Origin: Rhypophila decipiens
Lineage: Eukaryota > Ascomycota > Sordariomycetes > Sordariales > Naviculisporaceae
Reading direction: 5' to 3'
Assembly (NCBI GenBank): GCA_033297075.1
Contig: MU858271.1
Span: 1 to 55,777 of the forward strand
DNA: 55,777 bases
Shown here one piece after another: positions 1-11,467 of the stretch. Under the pieces are notes generated by a model. That model was not told the origin of the DNA. It made no database searches and saw only the letters and a program-made list of their open reading frames with translations. The position numbers and the translations under genes are program-made. Position 1 is the stretch's first letter. Each line of letters opens with the position of its first letter.

Positions 1-321
1 TGGTGTGGGGTGGGGTGGGATAGCGGGCTTACATAATGCGCACGGGTACCCGTGAAATTTTAGAGACACGGGTACCCGTGTCCCTATGGGCCCCCCCCCC
101 CCAAAACAGAAAGTGGACCGCCATGTCCAGAAACACGTTCTCGCCCTCTCCCTAATAACGACAGCTTCTGGTCTTCATTTTTGTTCAGAAGGTGCGGTTT
201 CTTGTCGCTTATGGCTACTGGTTCTGGACCTTTCTGAGCAGACAGGGAGCTTTTATGGGCAAAACAAGGTGGCTCCGTGGTCAGAAATGGAAGGGGCTTC
301 CGTCGGATATCGGCCGCCCAG
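1..321. other. Left edge: palindromes and poly-C tract, no gene recognised
   Basis: The first 35 bases are GT-rich. Two copies of the perfect palindrome CACGGGTACCCGTG lie at 41-54 and 67-80; the second extends to an 18-nt palindrome at 65-82. A run of about 14 C follows near 90-103. Open frames exist on both strands, but none resembles a known domain. The N-terminal part of the NACHT gene that begins downstream should lie here if that gene is complete, yet I cannot find it. Confidence 0.5.
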
Positions 322-2575
322 TTGGCTTGGCCGTTTAAGCAGTCCAGGGCAAGAAAGCTGCTGGCTGAGCTGTCGCACCATAAAGCCACCTTGTTGCTGG
401 CTATTTCAGGCGATATTTCGTGCGTACACCATCACTTGTTCCGACGTCTTTATTTGCCATAAGCTTACCATCTATGATCCTTAAAGTCACGACCTCAAAG
501 ATATACAGTCAGCCCTGAGCCACCTGTCCGATGTCGTCTCAGACTCAGACAAGCGCGAGATCTTTCGGTGGCTCGAGAAAACGAATCCATCATCCCTCCA
601 AACCACCACGTTCCGGAAGCACGAGCCGCACACCAGTACGTGGATGCTCAGACTTCCAGAATGGGAGAACTGGCTATCCGGAAAACACCCAGATCGATCC
701 CTCTGGATCCATGGCCCACCCGGAACAGGGAAAACAGTCCTGGCATCCTTTCTAATCGAGCAGATTCAACACCACTGCGATCACTCTCCTTCGGGCAGTA
801 GAATGGGATGCGCCTACTACTACTGCCATTACTCGCATGATCAGGATGAGTGCGGTCCTTTTCTAAGCTGGACACTCAGCCAAGCTGGCCGGCAGACCCG
901 ATACCTTCCAGGAAGGCTGAAGAGGATGTATGACCGGGGTTGTGAGCCAAGCATCCCGGAACTGGAAAGTGCTCTCGAGCTAGTCCTCGAGCAATTGGAT
1001 GTCCTGTACGTGGTGGTTGACGCCATCGATGAAAGTAACCCCCGATCTGAGCTGGTCAATTTGATCGCTACGCTGGTCCTGGATACACGATTCCGGAAAA
1101 TCAGGATCCTCACTACCAGTCGGCCGTATTTCGAGATTGAAAGAGTATTTGGCGCTATCTTTGGTAGTGTTGTGTCCATGTCAAACGCCGCTGTGAAGAC
1201 GGATATAAGGAAGATGGTCAACTCGAGACTTGCGTCAAGTTATAGGCTGCGCCGTTGGCGAGATGAACATCAGAGGATCGAGGATCTGCTGGTTGCAAAG
1301 TCTGATGGAATGTGAGTTATCATCTTTCTCCACTGAACTGTCAAAGGTATGGCCATGCTGACCTCGATATCCAGGTTCCAATGGGCGGAACTGCAACTCA
1401 GGAAAATAGAACGCCTACGAGACATCTCACAGCTTGAAGAAACGCTGCAAAACTTGCCGGTGGATCTGGCCGAGACGTATACGAGGATCCTGAGCGCCAT
1501 TTCACCCCAGGACCGAGAATATGTGCGGCGAGTTCTTATCTGGGTGATTGGACACTCCAAGGCGGCCTGGCTTACCAGCAACGGGATCAATGCTGAGTTG
1601 TTGGTGTCTGCAGCCGATTATGACCTGTACGGGAATAGAAAGGAGTCATCATCGAATGAGATCGATCGGAGCTTCGACGTCGAACATCTGAGAGAACTAT
1701 GCGATTGTCTACTAACCTTCAAGTGCGTTTCCAGCGAGGAGCCAGACGACGGGTCCATGACGAGCAGTACAGCAACCCTCGTAGATGACGCTGGTGTCGG
1801 TAGCACCCTCAGCAAGAAGACAGTTTACAGAGTCTCCGTCTCGCACTATACGGTCGTCGAATTTCTCGAGTCGTCGTACATATTATCGAACCCTTCAGTT
1901 TCATACTTTTCCCTCTCTCAAGGCGTGATACGGTACGAGTTTGCGACGAGCGTCTTTCGTCAAGCCATCGAGGCAAATCCTGACTTTGATGGGACAAGCC
2001 CGACGGACTGGGAGACGGACCGGGAAGCTTACTGTCTCACACTGGGATGTACCCTTGGCATCTGGCAGCTGGATATGTTTGAGCCTGACGTTGAATTTAG
2101 CGAAGCAGACCACCTCGCGGAACTAGCATTGCAATATTATAGTCCGTCGAATCCGCATTTCTCCCGCTTTCGCGGGATCCAGAGACGGATCGCGACTGAT
2201 CCCCGCGCCTCCGACAGTTTTTACCTCGCCTCACTACCAAGTCGGTTTGACGATTTGATCGTCGAGGATGAGTCCATACTCCAAGCAGATTACTCATCGG
2301 CCAAGACTCTTCTTTGTATTCTCTCGGTGCCGACGACTTACACTCATGGCAAGTTTATCAGGCGGTGTGTTCAGAGGCTCCTGAAATCCTGTGGACGGGA
2401 TTACGATGAGCTGATGAACACAAGAGTATCGGGGTACAGGACCGTTGGGGGCAGTCATGTGGACTGGGATGAGGATGAAAGCCAGTACGGAGTAGCGGGT
2501 TTTGAAGATGATGGACAGATAGAATACTATGAGCAAGCTTTCGAGGGTACGGTGAGGGAGTGCCGTTTTCCATAA
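322..2575 (+). CDS. NACHT-domain (fungal NLR/STAND) protein, 5' end missing
   Basis: Signal-transduction NTPase of the fungal NLR type, a group linked to heterokaryon incompatibility and innate-like immunity. Exons read 322-419, 487-1311 and 1375-2575, joined by introns 420-486 (GTGCGT..AAAG) and 1312-1374 (GTGAGT, CTGAC branch, CCAG); all junctions keep frame over about 707 codons. The first exon encodes the helical segment that precedes NACHT in this family (starts LAWPFKQS). Walker A is GPPGTGKT, about 109-116 residues from the first visible codon; the Walker B-like strand is LYVVVDAID; LTTSRP follows as a sensor-like arginine motif. No ATG or N-terminal effector domain is visible upstream, and no ankyrin, WD or TPR repeats follow. 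The frame stops at 2573-2575, but a coding-like frame continues to about 2782. The gene is either truncated or starts left of the window. Confidence 0.72.
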
Positions 2576-2782
2576 TAGTGCACAACTACGAGCTTTCATC
2601 GGTTTTGTCACGGTATACACGGACATTAAAGAGACTGAAAAGGGTATCGAGACAAGCAAGAAGAGAATCGCGCTGGCAAAGGAGATGTTGGAGACGGGCG
2701 CACGTCCTAAAGGGGGGGCTGCTCTGGATGCGTCAAATTCCAGGTTTGTGAGATTAGTCGGCATGAAAGAGGAATCAGGATG
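2552..2782 (+). pseudogene. Possible displaced C-terminal segment of the NACHT gene
   Basis: Immediately after the NACHT stop, a shifted frame runs open from about 2554 to a TGA at 2780-2782. It encodes a helical, charged stretch containing TDIKETEKGIE and AKEMLETGAR. Either a one-base shift near 2555, or an intron with donor GTACGG at about 2546 and acceptor near 2591 or 2628, would attach it to the NACHT protein in frame. The donor is weak and no clear branch site is seen, so damage is as likely as splicing. Its function is unknown. Confidence 0.4.
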
Positions 2783-4386
2783 AGCTATCTGGCTGAAAGA
2801 GGCCTCTCGGTCCTCGTGATATTTCTACAGAAGCTATCTATATCGAACCAGCTCCTAGTCAACGTCCTTGACTTGTATGTGTCCATCAAGATATTTTGTG
2901 TGGAGGGCAACACCGATTTCGCTCCTTCCGCGTATCAGCCGCGCCAGCTCCGAGTAACTGGTAGTATTGAGCCCAATCGTCGGCTAGTGACTTGATCACT
3001 TTCTACAACTACTACTGGGACCAGGTTAATCTGTAACGAGTTTTGGCGGCAAGTAGTGGACCCGCCTAATAAACCAAAATCGGCCTGGCAAAAAGGTCTC
3101 AAATATAATCCTTTGCCAAACTTCACCAACCCACGGATCACCTCTTTACGGGACAACAGAAAATGTCTCCTCGACAGCAGCTCTGCCCACCACCTTCTAT
3201 GCAGCTCATCTCTTTCATCAAACCCTGAACCGGATTGCACAACATACAACACAAGAAACACTTGTCTCTACTCTGCTCACTCGACTAGCTACGCTCCTTT
3301 TGGATTATCGATCCTGTCAGCATCATGCGTCAATCATGTTGGCCCAAGTTGGCACAGCAATATATTTCACCAGGTCACGAGGTGTTTACAGGCCTCAAGC
3401 TTCCCATTCCTCATCAGCATGGCTCTTGTCATTGCGATTGGGGGACATGATGGGCGCTGAATCAGCTCCATGTTAGCGGTGTTACAACTAACCGTAATAG
3501 GCTATATAATCTTCATCACTTATTCAATACACAAAATTAACTGGTTAAGATACGATGCTCCTTCGCACTCGCCCCGCTTATTAAATTTTCCAGAGCGCGG
3601 GAGGTCATTCGCTAGTAAGGATTTGAGCGATAGAACCTGGAACTTGTTATCTGGTATCCGTAAGCCCTTGTGCCACGGCTGCAGGGCCAAGACAGCTCCT
3701 TGCAGCCCCATTTGTAAGGTACTAACCCCGGCTAACTATCCGTAATTAAGCTCTTTTAACGTTCCTTGTTGAAGCTATGTCAGCAGGATGAGTGAGAGCG
3801 CGGAACAGCATATACGACCTCGGACGCGAATAGGTGATGATGCTGTTTGGTAAGGTCCGTAACTCATCATCAGGAAACAGGCCATGCCTAGTCGAACGTA
3901 TAATTCTTTACCTTCAATACACAACACTAGATACAGCAATAGAAGCTAGTCCGCTGTAATAGAAACCAGGTGTTGGTTTAACTAACTATCGAGAATTAAT
4001 GATTTTGCAAATTTCGCAATGTTGACCTTGTGAAAGCTTCCAACCCAACGGTTATCATCACGGTGAGCCAAGACTATGTGCTACCTACCAACCAGAAGTT
4101 CATTCGTTCCTGTATCATGGCTTAGTGGGCAGAAGTCCAGGATAGGCAGAGTCATTTCCAAACTGGTATCCAGAGGCCGAGATCAGCAAACGCCCCTGCC
4201 AAGAAGTCAGAGAGAGATGGAAAGAAACAATGTGGTTCGGTGATAGTCGGTTATGATGCAAATGAACACGGCTGCTGGAGAATATGTTGATTAATGCACA
4301 ATGACATCTGGACAGGCCCTCTATCTCGGTCTACTATTGTATACTGTTGTATGATGTGTACAACTCAAGGCCGGCTTCTACATGTT
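2783..4386. other. Intergenic, no gene recognised
   Basis: Several short open frames occur on both strands, but none has a recognisable domain, splice pattern or coding-like composition. The right end carries the promoter of the secreted-protein gene, with its TATA box at 4387. Confidence 0.5.
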
Positions 4387-4393
4387 TATAAAA
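4387..4393 (+). promoter_or_regulatory. TATA box of the small secreted protein gene
   Basis: TATAAAA lies 155 bp upstream of the ATG at 4548. It is followed by a C/T-rich, purine-poor leader, the usual layout of a strongly expressed filamentous-fungal gene. Confidence 0.6.
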
Positions 4394-4461
4394 GGCGGTT
4401 CACATCCGCGACAAGTGCTCAACAATCTTCTCCCATCAACCACAATCAGCTCTTCATCCCT

Positions 4462-4536
4462 CCAGTTCATCAATTCAACAAAATCAAGTCTCTTCTCTCC
4501 AGTCCATCAGTTCAACAGATCAACTCTCTCCTCTCC
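4462..4536 (+). repeat. Imperfect tandem duplication in the 5' leader
   Basis: Two copies of a roughly 38-nt unit (4462-4500 and 4499-4536) share the pattern CCAGTyCATCArTTCAACA..CTCTyCTCTCC. The unit sits in the CT-rich leader directly before the secreted-protein start codon. It is probably a leader duplication with no independent function. Confidence 0.6.
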
Positions 4537-4547
4537 AGACAATAAAT

Positions 4548-5149
4548 ATGCACTTCTCCCCCATCCTCCTTAGTCTCGTCGCTACGGCCTCGGCGATTGA
4601 CATCTACGCCTACCGAAGCAATGAACAATGCAAGGGAACCGACTATCTCATGTGCACGAACCGCAACCCCGGGGACTGCTGCGCCGGCGCCAATGGCAAT
4701 GCCTACCGCGCCATTGGCGTGCGCGCCATTCCAAGCAGCTGGAATATCATCGGCCGCGGACACAGGGACGCCTACTGCGGGCCCGTCCGGTACGCTGCCG
4801 CGTCCAACGGCGCAACGGATGTCTGCGCCGGCGGAAACTATTACTCTGGCGGCAGCTACATCTTTGCCGGCAAAAAGCACAAGCGCTCCGGCAACTCCGC
4901 CGACGTCTCCACTCGATCAAGCGGAGAGGCCTGTAAGGCTGATCTTGTGGTCTTGGGTGACGATACTAAATACGACCTGACCAAACTCGACGATGCTCAG
5001 TACGCCGAACTGTAAGTGCTCATCATTCTCTGCAATGATGAGCGGGTACCCAGCTAACCTTGTCTTGAAATGCTAGGCTGGCTGTCTTTCACGCCGGCGG
5101 CAACTCGACGGCTGTCCCTGCTAAATTTGAGGCGTTTAAGATCGAGTAG
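4548..5149 (+). CDS. Small secreted cysteine-rich protein, 178 aa
   Basis: Exons are 4548-5011 and 5077-5149. Intron 5012-5076 has donor GTAAGT, branch GCTAAC and acceptor CTAG, and keeps frame (phase 2). The product begins with a clear signal peptide (MHFSPILLSLVATASA, about 16 residues). Seven cysteines follow, including a CC pair, in a Gly/Asn-rich mature region; a basic KKHKR patch lies near residue 110. I recognise no enzymatic domain. Signal, size, cysteines and a strong TATA/CT-rich promoter fit a secreted effector-like or cell-surface protein, but that role is an inference. The ATG was chosen because it opens the signal peptide directly after the CT-rich leader. Confidence 0.82.
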
Positions 5150-6365
5150 GAGGAGAATCAAGGGCTATCCGGGTTGACGATAGGGAACAGGAGGATTAAC
5201 CCAGGGCTCTCTGCTGAAATACTCTCACACTCAAACGCACCGTCATTACCTTTCCAATCATGTTTCTCTTCTCTTACTGATAGCACCTCAGATATTAGTT
5301 AGCCATTTCAACAATGGAAAACTTGCCCATGGGTACAAGATAGTTTGTGAGCCCTGTCAGACTACTCCTCGAGCTTGACTTTTACACACGGTCCGATCAA
5401 CGTGACAATGTGATAATCATTTACCTCGTCTGTGTTCCAAAGTCAGGTAAGTATTAGCATCTGAAGGCTTTTGGAACTTTATAAGCTGAAAGTTCAGGTT
5501 CCCCGTCGGCACACTACGTCACGGATAAACTAGGACCCAAGAGGAAAGAAATCAAGGCAGGGAACATGTAGAGAAAGACCAAACAGGACCGTACCAACCC
5601 CCTATAACGCATCGTACAAGTTTCGTATCCGGTACGCTCTTTTTGGAATTCTTGCTCTTCTGTACTTTATTTATTTTGCATATAAACTAAATGATGGTGG
5701 GAAAAAGATGGGAACAGAAAGCGGTTACTTTGGTAGCTATGTACTCTTCAGGTTTCATCCGTGAACAAGGAACTGAACAATCTTTACTTGTCCATATGGC
5801 GAGACCGAACCTATGCCGTGTTGGTAGTTATCGAGATCTGATTATGGCTGTGTAATTGAAGCCACAAAGTCCAACAACGTTCAAGCCAGTATGCCCCGTA
5901 CACCACTCTGGGAAGGTAAAGTTGCTAATATTAAGGTTTACGCGAATTTTTTCAGCACGAAGAAGAACAAGGGCAGGGCAAGCAAGCCCCAGAACGACGG
6001 AAAATTTAAATTCGTGTGGCGGTTTTTTTTCACGCACAAAATGTCTTCTAAATGTCTTCTAATCTCCGGCCAAATTCACAGATTTCAAGGTGGGGGGGAC
6101 TTGTGGAAGTTGGAGATTGAAGCCCTCCGGGGCAATTCACTCTCAATTAAGCCTTTTTATATCATGCTCAGGACCAACCGTGTTGGTGGTGATACAGTAG
6201 ATAACCCTTCGCATCTCAATGTCAATCATTCCTCGATAAATCATTCCTTCATCCTGCAGCAGACTCGGTACAAACCACTCAAGTCTGCGCTTCCATATTA
6301 GGTAGTCCAAAAGAACACACCAGTATCCAGAAATAACTCCTCCAAAAAAAGCACCCAAAAACCCC
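5150..6365. other. Intergenic, no gene recognised
   Basis: This is the 3' flank of the secreted-protein gene followed by AT-rich sequence. Short open frames at 5828-6301 on both strands lack domains and splice logic, so I do not call them. Confidence 0.5.
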
Positions 6366-7156
6366 TTACAACTCCTCCAATCTGGTGGCCTGAACCAATC
6401 CACTCTTCCTAACCGTCTTCACCAAGCCAGGTCTGGTAGGTCGAACAAGTGTGTGCTGTGCACACGAGGGCAGGACAATAACCGCCATATTCGTCGGCGA
6501 CTTGCGGTACTTCAGCTCAAATGTCGTAGGCAGCCGCGGCTTGTTTCGGCTGTATCTCTTGGTTTTGCCGCCGGTCTCCTTTTCGTTTGCTCCCGTTGGA
6601 GCCTTTTTGTTGTTTTTGCTGCTTTTGTCGACGGCGCCGGCAGACGACTTTTTGGTGGATTTGCCGGTTTCGTCGAGGAGGCTCTTCCACTGGTCGGCAA
6701 AAGGATCGTTGTCGCCTTCTGATTCGTCATCCTCTTCCTCGACGACACCACTGGCCCAGTGGCTGTTGATGGTTTGGCGAGGACGGCGGCGGCGGCAGGC
6801 GGCGCTCTCTTCTTCGTCCATGTCTTCCTCTTCTTCTTCATCCCCGCCCTCTACGAGGGCAGCCCAGTGGCTATTGACTTTTTGGAGGCGGCGGCGGCGG
6901 CGGCAGCCGGCATCCTCTTCTTCGTCCAGGTCTTCGTCTTCATCAGCGCCCTCCACGAGGGCAGCCCGGTGCGAGTGGGTTGGCCGGGGACGGCGAGGCT
7001 CGCTGGGGTCGGCGGTGTCTTTGGGGTCCGCGACGAAGGCGGCCCAGTGTGAGTTGACTGGTTTGGTTAGCCGGGGAACGTGGTCATCCACTATCTTGCA
7101 GCGGGAGAGCAGGGAAGGGGGGGCATACCTTGGTACTGAAGGGTCGTCGTCGACAT
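6366..7156 (-). CDS. Protein of alternating acidic/basic repeats with an SHWAALVEG core
   Basis: The long exon runs 7090-6366. A short first exon 7156-7129 (MSTTTLQYQ) can be joined across a 38-nt intron (GTATGC..ATAG), which is shorter than usual, so this start is tentative. The product (about 250 aa) has four imperfect repeats of about 40 residues. Each has a basic lead, an NSHWAALVEG-like core, then a run of Asp/Glu followed by an Arg cluster. A Lys/Ser-rich segment follows, and the C-terminus is basic. I do not recognise the family. Charge-alternating low complexity suggests a nuclear or nucleic-acid-associated protein, but nothing catalytic is visible. The opposite strand is also open because of the GC-rich repeats; the regular protein repeat supports the minus strand. 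Confidence 0.45.
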
Positions 7157-9358
7157 TGTGTCTTTTTTATGAAGATTGACTGGTTGACTTGGTTGGCTGG
7201 GTTGGCTGGGTTGTGTGGAGAGTAGACAGCAGTATGATGGTTATGATGATTGATTGTAGTGTTCAGTAGGAAGAACAGTACTGTACAGAACCCCTGAGGG
7301 ATGTAGTCCTTGCACTGCATAGTGGCTTGCTTATATAATCCAACAGGTTGGCTGGGTTAGCTGGGTTTGACTCGATTTGAAGATATTAAAAGAGGAATAA
7401 GTACCAGAGAGTCTAGACTGTTGGTGTAGAAGATTGAGAAAAGGGGGCTGTGAGAGCAAGAGAAAATGCTGTAGGTCTGATCGACTGTCCAAAAAAGGAG
7501 AAAGGGGAAAGAAATGGACTTGGGACGGGATAGGCAATTTATACCCTACTTGAACTCGACTAGCCCCACTATTCCACCCCAGTCGCAGAACACGTGTTTC
7601 CAAAAATCAATAGGAGTAAAGTTTAGGTATTGAGAATAAGATTTTATGACTGTGATAGTGGGCTTCCAGGTCATTCGGTCACTCGAGAATAGGGTTCAGA
7701 AGAGCCCCCTGAATTCAGTCTCTATTCTTGGACCCATATCCCACATGACAAACGACGAGATCGAAGAAGTATCCACACTAAACTTTAATATGAAAACATA
7801 ACATCGCTGGCTAAGAAGAGTGACTCTGATACGAAGGGAGCTAATTCGGAATTGAAACCTCACCATCCTCACGCATTACTATTGGAAAACTAGTGGAAAA
7901 TGTCGATGGAAAACCCGAGCCCTGGTGGACGCAATAGGAACTCGTCCGAAAGTACCACCACTTACACGGCTGAGTCACTGGGTAGCAATACACTTACCAT
8001 GTGCTACGAATGTGGGGCTCAACGTAGGGCTTTCGGCGCAACCCTCACCAAACCACCGCTGCGCATTCGCCACCACCGGACAGGTTCCTTTTTACTTTCC
8101 TACCGGTCGCTTTCATGATGGTACTTGCTCTTGGCACTAATATTATCACTATTACGGCTCATGCTTTTGGGGCTGTTGTCAGAGTCAAGGGGCCGAACTG
8201 CCATGTTTTAGGGGAGTTCCAAAACGCGGAGTTGTGGCGGGAGTGAAATTATGCCGGTCACATCATCCTCCCCGAGATCGATGAGCCTTGTCGGCGGGAA
8301 TACAGTTTGCTGGCACTCGGGGTGCTTAAGGGCGCAAAGCTTCGTCCAGTATCATATGACGCTGGCGCAGCCCGCCGGTGAATTCCCACGGAGCCATACC
8401 GCCGTCTTCTATTGTAGGTCTCGTAAAGTTTCTCTTGAGGATGCCAAGGTCAGCTGATAATTTGTGACCGGAGTCTATGTTCAATAAGAACTTCTCGTTC
8501 CTCGTCGATCAGATTTGGCAACATCCCGCGTGAGCGAATTACGCCCAGAACCTTATCTGCCGGGCGGATAGCGTTGCCTTTATGTGGAGCCGTAAGGGCA
8601 GCGGATGTGTTGCTATCTTGATTTTTCGGATCAGGAACTGTTTCGTTAGAGCATTCCCGCAGTCACTCATGTGTATCTCAGGGAGGTGTGTAACTTGCGT
8701 GGGGAAATGATCTGGAGGCCCATGATCTTAACAAGAGACAATATAAAGGTTTCTTGATATTATTAACTGTACAAGAATTAATGAATTCCCCTTCTTGGGA
8801 GGTTGACGAGTTATTTTTATCGATGGAGTTGTAGCTTTAGTTGTGCAGGGTAAAAGTCCCGGGATAGAAGTAAGGGGTGGCTATGATGCAGTTCCGTCCC
8901 AAAGTAATATAGAATCCAAGCTTTGCCTAAGAATTCATGCAGTGATTGTCCATATCGGGGTTAAAGAAGAGAAAGACGAGTCTTTGGTCGTTCCTCCTTG
9001 GCTTGCATGTGTCTTGCATTAGGGGCGGTGTAAGATATGACACGCCGTTGTTGCTGACATACAAAATAATAAGCAGGGGCTGTTTGTCGAGGGTGTAGTA
9101 TGTGGGATTTATTGTAGCTACACAGCCCCTTCCTTGAATCTTGCTGGCCAATCAACCCGGACCGCTTTCCTTATCTTCCGTCGGGGCGGGGCTTGACCTA
9201 AATTGACTTCTCAATTCTCATTTGTCTCGACTGAACGCTTTCAACCACCATTTCAGGCCACCGACCTCAACACCAGTTGACAAACTTTGAGCGACCAGGC
9301 TGCGGGCACATCCATTCTAGGCTTCTAACACGGAGTCATCCCACGCACCACTCTCGAG
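7157..9358. other. Long intergenic region
   Basis: The left part is the probable promoter of the minus-strand repeat protein. It contains two copies of a GGTTGGCTGGGTT(G/A)GCTGGGTT motif near 7189-7213 and 7347-7369. From about 7600 to 9350 I see only short, uncoordinated open frames and no domain, RNA gene or repeat. Confidence 0.5.
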
Positions 9359-11304
9359 ATGGGAAAAAAGAAGCGAGCTCCTCAAAAGCCGGTTGGATTG
9401 CCAGACTTCGATCTCAGCAAACTTTGCACAGTCTGGACAGCGCTTCGAGAGGATGACAAGAAATTGCCGATTGAGATAGATGAGTGCAAGCTCAAATGTG
9501 AAGGCTGCACAGTTGCGCATAAAGCGCTAGGGGTCTTAAGATTGGAGAGATGTCGGGGATATGTGCCATGGTCGGTGCGGTATATGAAGGATAAGGACGG
9601 TTCGTTTTTGGTGATAGCATGGCCACCCCGCACGTTTGTAATATACGCCCAAGAAGGTGAGTAGCCACTTGTTTTTTATGTCGAGTATGAACATGGCACA
9701 CTCCGTGGCCCACCAGGCGAGCAGCGAATGGCCCCTTTGCCATGACTGTCAGCTGACCATGTGTATCACTCAAGGGTATTCCTAATCCATGGAACCTCAA
9801 AGGTCAACCACTTGCCTTTGGCCAAAGGCTGAATGCTACCAGAGACCGCATCTGCGACTGGCTAAGCACGTGCTTGAAGGAACATAAAAAGTGCGGCCCG
9901 GGTCCCGTCTCCAACCTCCCAACGAGGGTTCTCGATGTGGGGTTGGTGGCATCCGATCCGATTCGGCTTCATACATCGCGGGGCGAGAAAGCTCGATATA
10001 TCTGCTTGTCATATTGTTGGGGCGGCGCTCAGTTTATCAAAACGACCAACGAAACGCTGAAACGCCACGAGACAGGCATTCGATTTGACCAACTTCCGAA
10101 AGCGTTCCAGGACACCGTTGCTGTCGCCCGGGCCCTGGGAATCCGTTACGTTTGGATCGACTCTCTTTGTATAATCCAAGATGATAGTGCTGATTGGGCA
10201 CATGAGTCAAGTCGTATGGCGGACGTCTACCGTCGTTCCTATCTCACCGTCGCTCCTGCCTGGGCGGATTCACCCTTCTCTGGTTGCTTTCCACCATCGG
10301 ACAAGGGTCTCAAAGTCCAATCCGTCACGGTTCAACAGAACTTCCACTTTGGCGAAACAAGGTTTCACAGGGATTTTCCGCTGCTTTCACGGGCATGGAC
10401 ATACCAGGAACGCCTACTGTCCTCCCGGATCCTGTACTTCTCCCGCCAGGAGCTCATCTGGGACTGTCGAGAACTCCGGGAATGCGAATGTGGAAACGAC
10501 GGAAAGCCTGGCAACGTCAAATCACAAGAGCTGGATAAACGCAAGTTCTATAATCGGGTGTTGGACCAGGAGTCACCTGGTTACCGGGCTAAGGATCATG
10601 GGGAGCTCTGGCGCGAGATGGTCACAGAATACACAACACATTCATTGACCTATCTCAGCGACATGCTACCTGCAATCCAGGGCCTAGCAGCTCAGATGCA
10701 GAGCCACCGAAAAAGCGAGTATCTGGCAGGGCTTTGGAGAGATACCCTGATTCAGGATATGTGCTGGCAGAGAGCTATAAACCGGTCGTCACGGCCCTTG
10801 TGGGTGAGAACTCCCCAAAATCAACAGCAGGCTCCAACCTGGTCCTGGGCTTCCGTCGATAGTCCAGTTGAATTTGTGAGGTTCTATTCCCAGAAGAATG
10901 CCCTCCAATACCCCTTAATTCTGGACATCCAAGTACAGTTGCCGAACTTGCGGACAGGACAAGGCCGTAACGGGTTTATTGAGCTGGACTCTTCTTTGGT
11001 TCCTTTTCACCTTCTGGACAAGTCCAATACGCACTTCAGCCAAGACAGCATTTTGACGGTCCCCGATTCAGGGTGGGACTTTTACTGCCAGGTTGATATA
11101 AAGGATGCCGAATACGACAGCAGGGAATGCTATCTCATGCCGTTGTTGTCCGCAGATAAGAGATTCTATGGCCTCGTTGTCAAACCCTGGAACGGTAGTT
11201 CCGAGGATATGATTAGAGTTGGCCTAGTAGAGAAAAACCATATGAAACCAGCCCAAATTAAGGCATTGACGAACCGGCGGAAAAGGCGAATCAAGTTATT
11301 ATAG
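9359..11304 (+). CDS. HET-domain protein (heterokaryon incompatibility), exon junction suspect
   Basis: HET proteins trigger cell death after fusion of unlike strains. Exon 1 starts at ATG 9359; the open frame of exon 2 runs from about 9775 to TAG 11302-11304. The three HET signatures are present in order: YICLSYCWGG, then IRYVWIDSLCIIQDD, then RAWTYQERLLSSRILYF. A Trp/Pro-rich C-terminal half includes APTWSWASVD. The strong donor GTGAGT (9657) joined to the only usable acceptor (CAAG, 9774) breaks the frame by one base. Frame holds only if a weak donor GTAATA (9638) or GTGATA (9611) is used, which drops residues that look coding. One extra G in the GGG at 9774-9776 would explain this. Expect an allelic null or an assembly error. 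Confidence 0.85.
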
Positions 11305-11467
11305 ATCCAGTCTAGTACCTTACTCAATCAGATGTCCTCATGGCGTGTGTACACTCTGGTCCTGAGTCCATAATAGCTAATCAAATTTCTGATATCGGCC
11401 CACCCAGTTGCTGGAAATGAATTCGACTGTCAAACAGGGGTTGACACCAACTGTTTTATGACGTTGA
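11305..11467. other. Short convergent 3' region
   Basis: This stretch separates the HET gene (plus) from the methionine aminopeptidase (minus). No feature is seen. Confidence 0.5.

Noticed and set aside
3056..3460. 134-codon plus-strand frame after the left NLR
   Set aside because: Low-complexity Ser/Cys-rich sequence with no domain or signal peptide; likely chance.
6451..7179. 242-codon plus-strand frame opposite the repeat protein
   Set aside because: It is the antisense of GC-rich Glu/Arg repeats and yields poly-Ser, a typical shadow; the minus strand has a coherent protein repeat.
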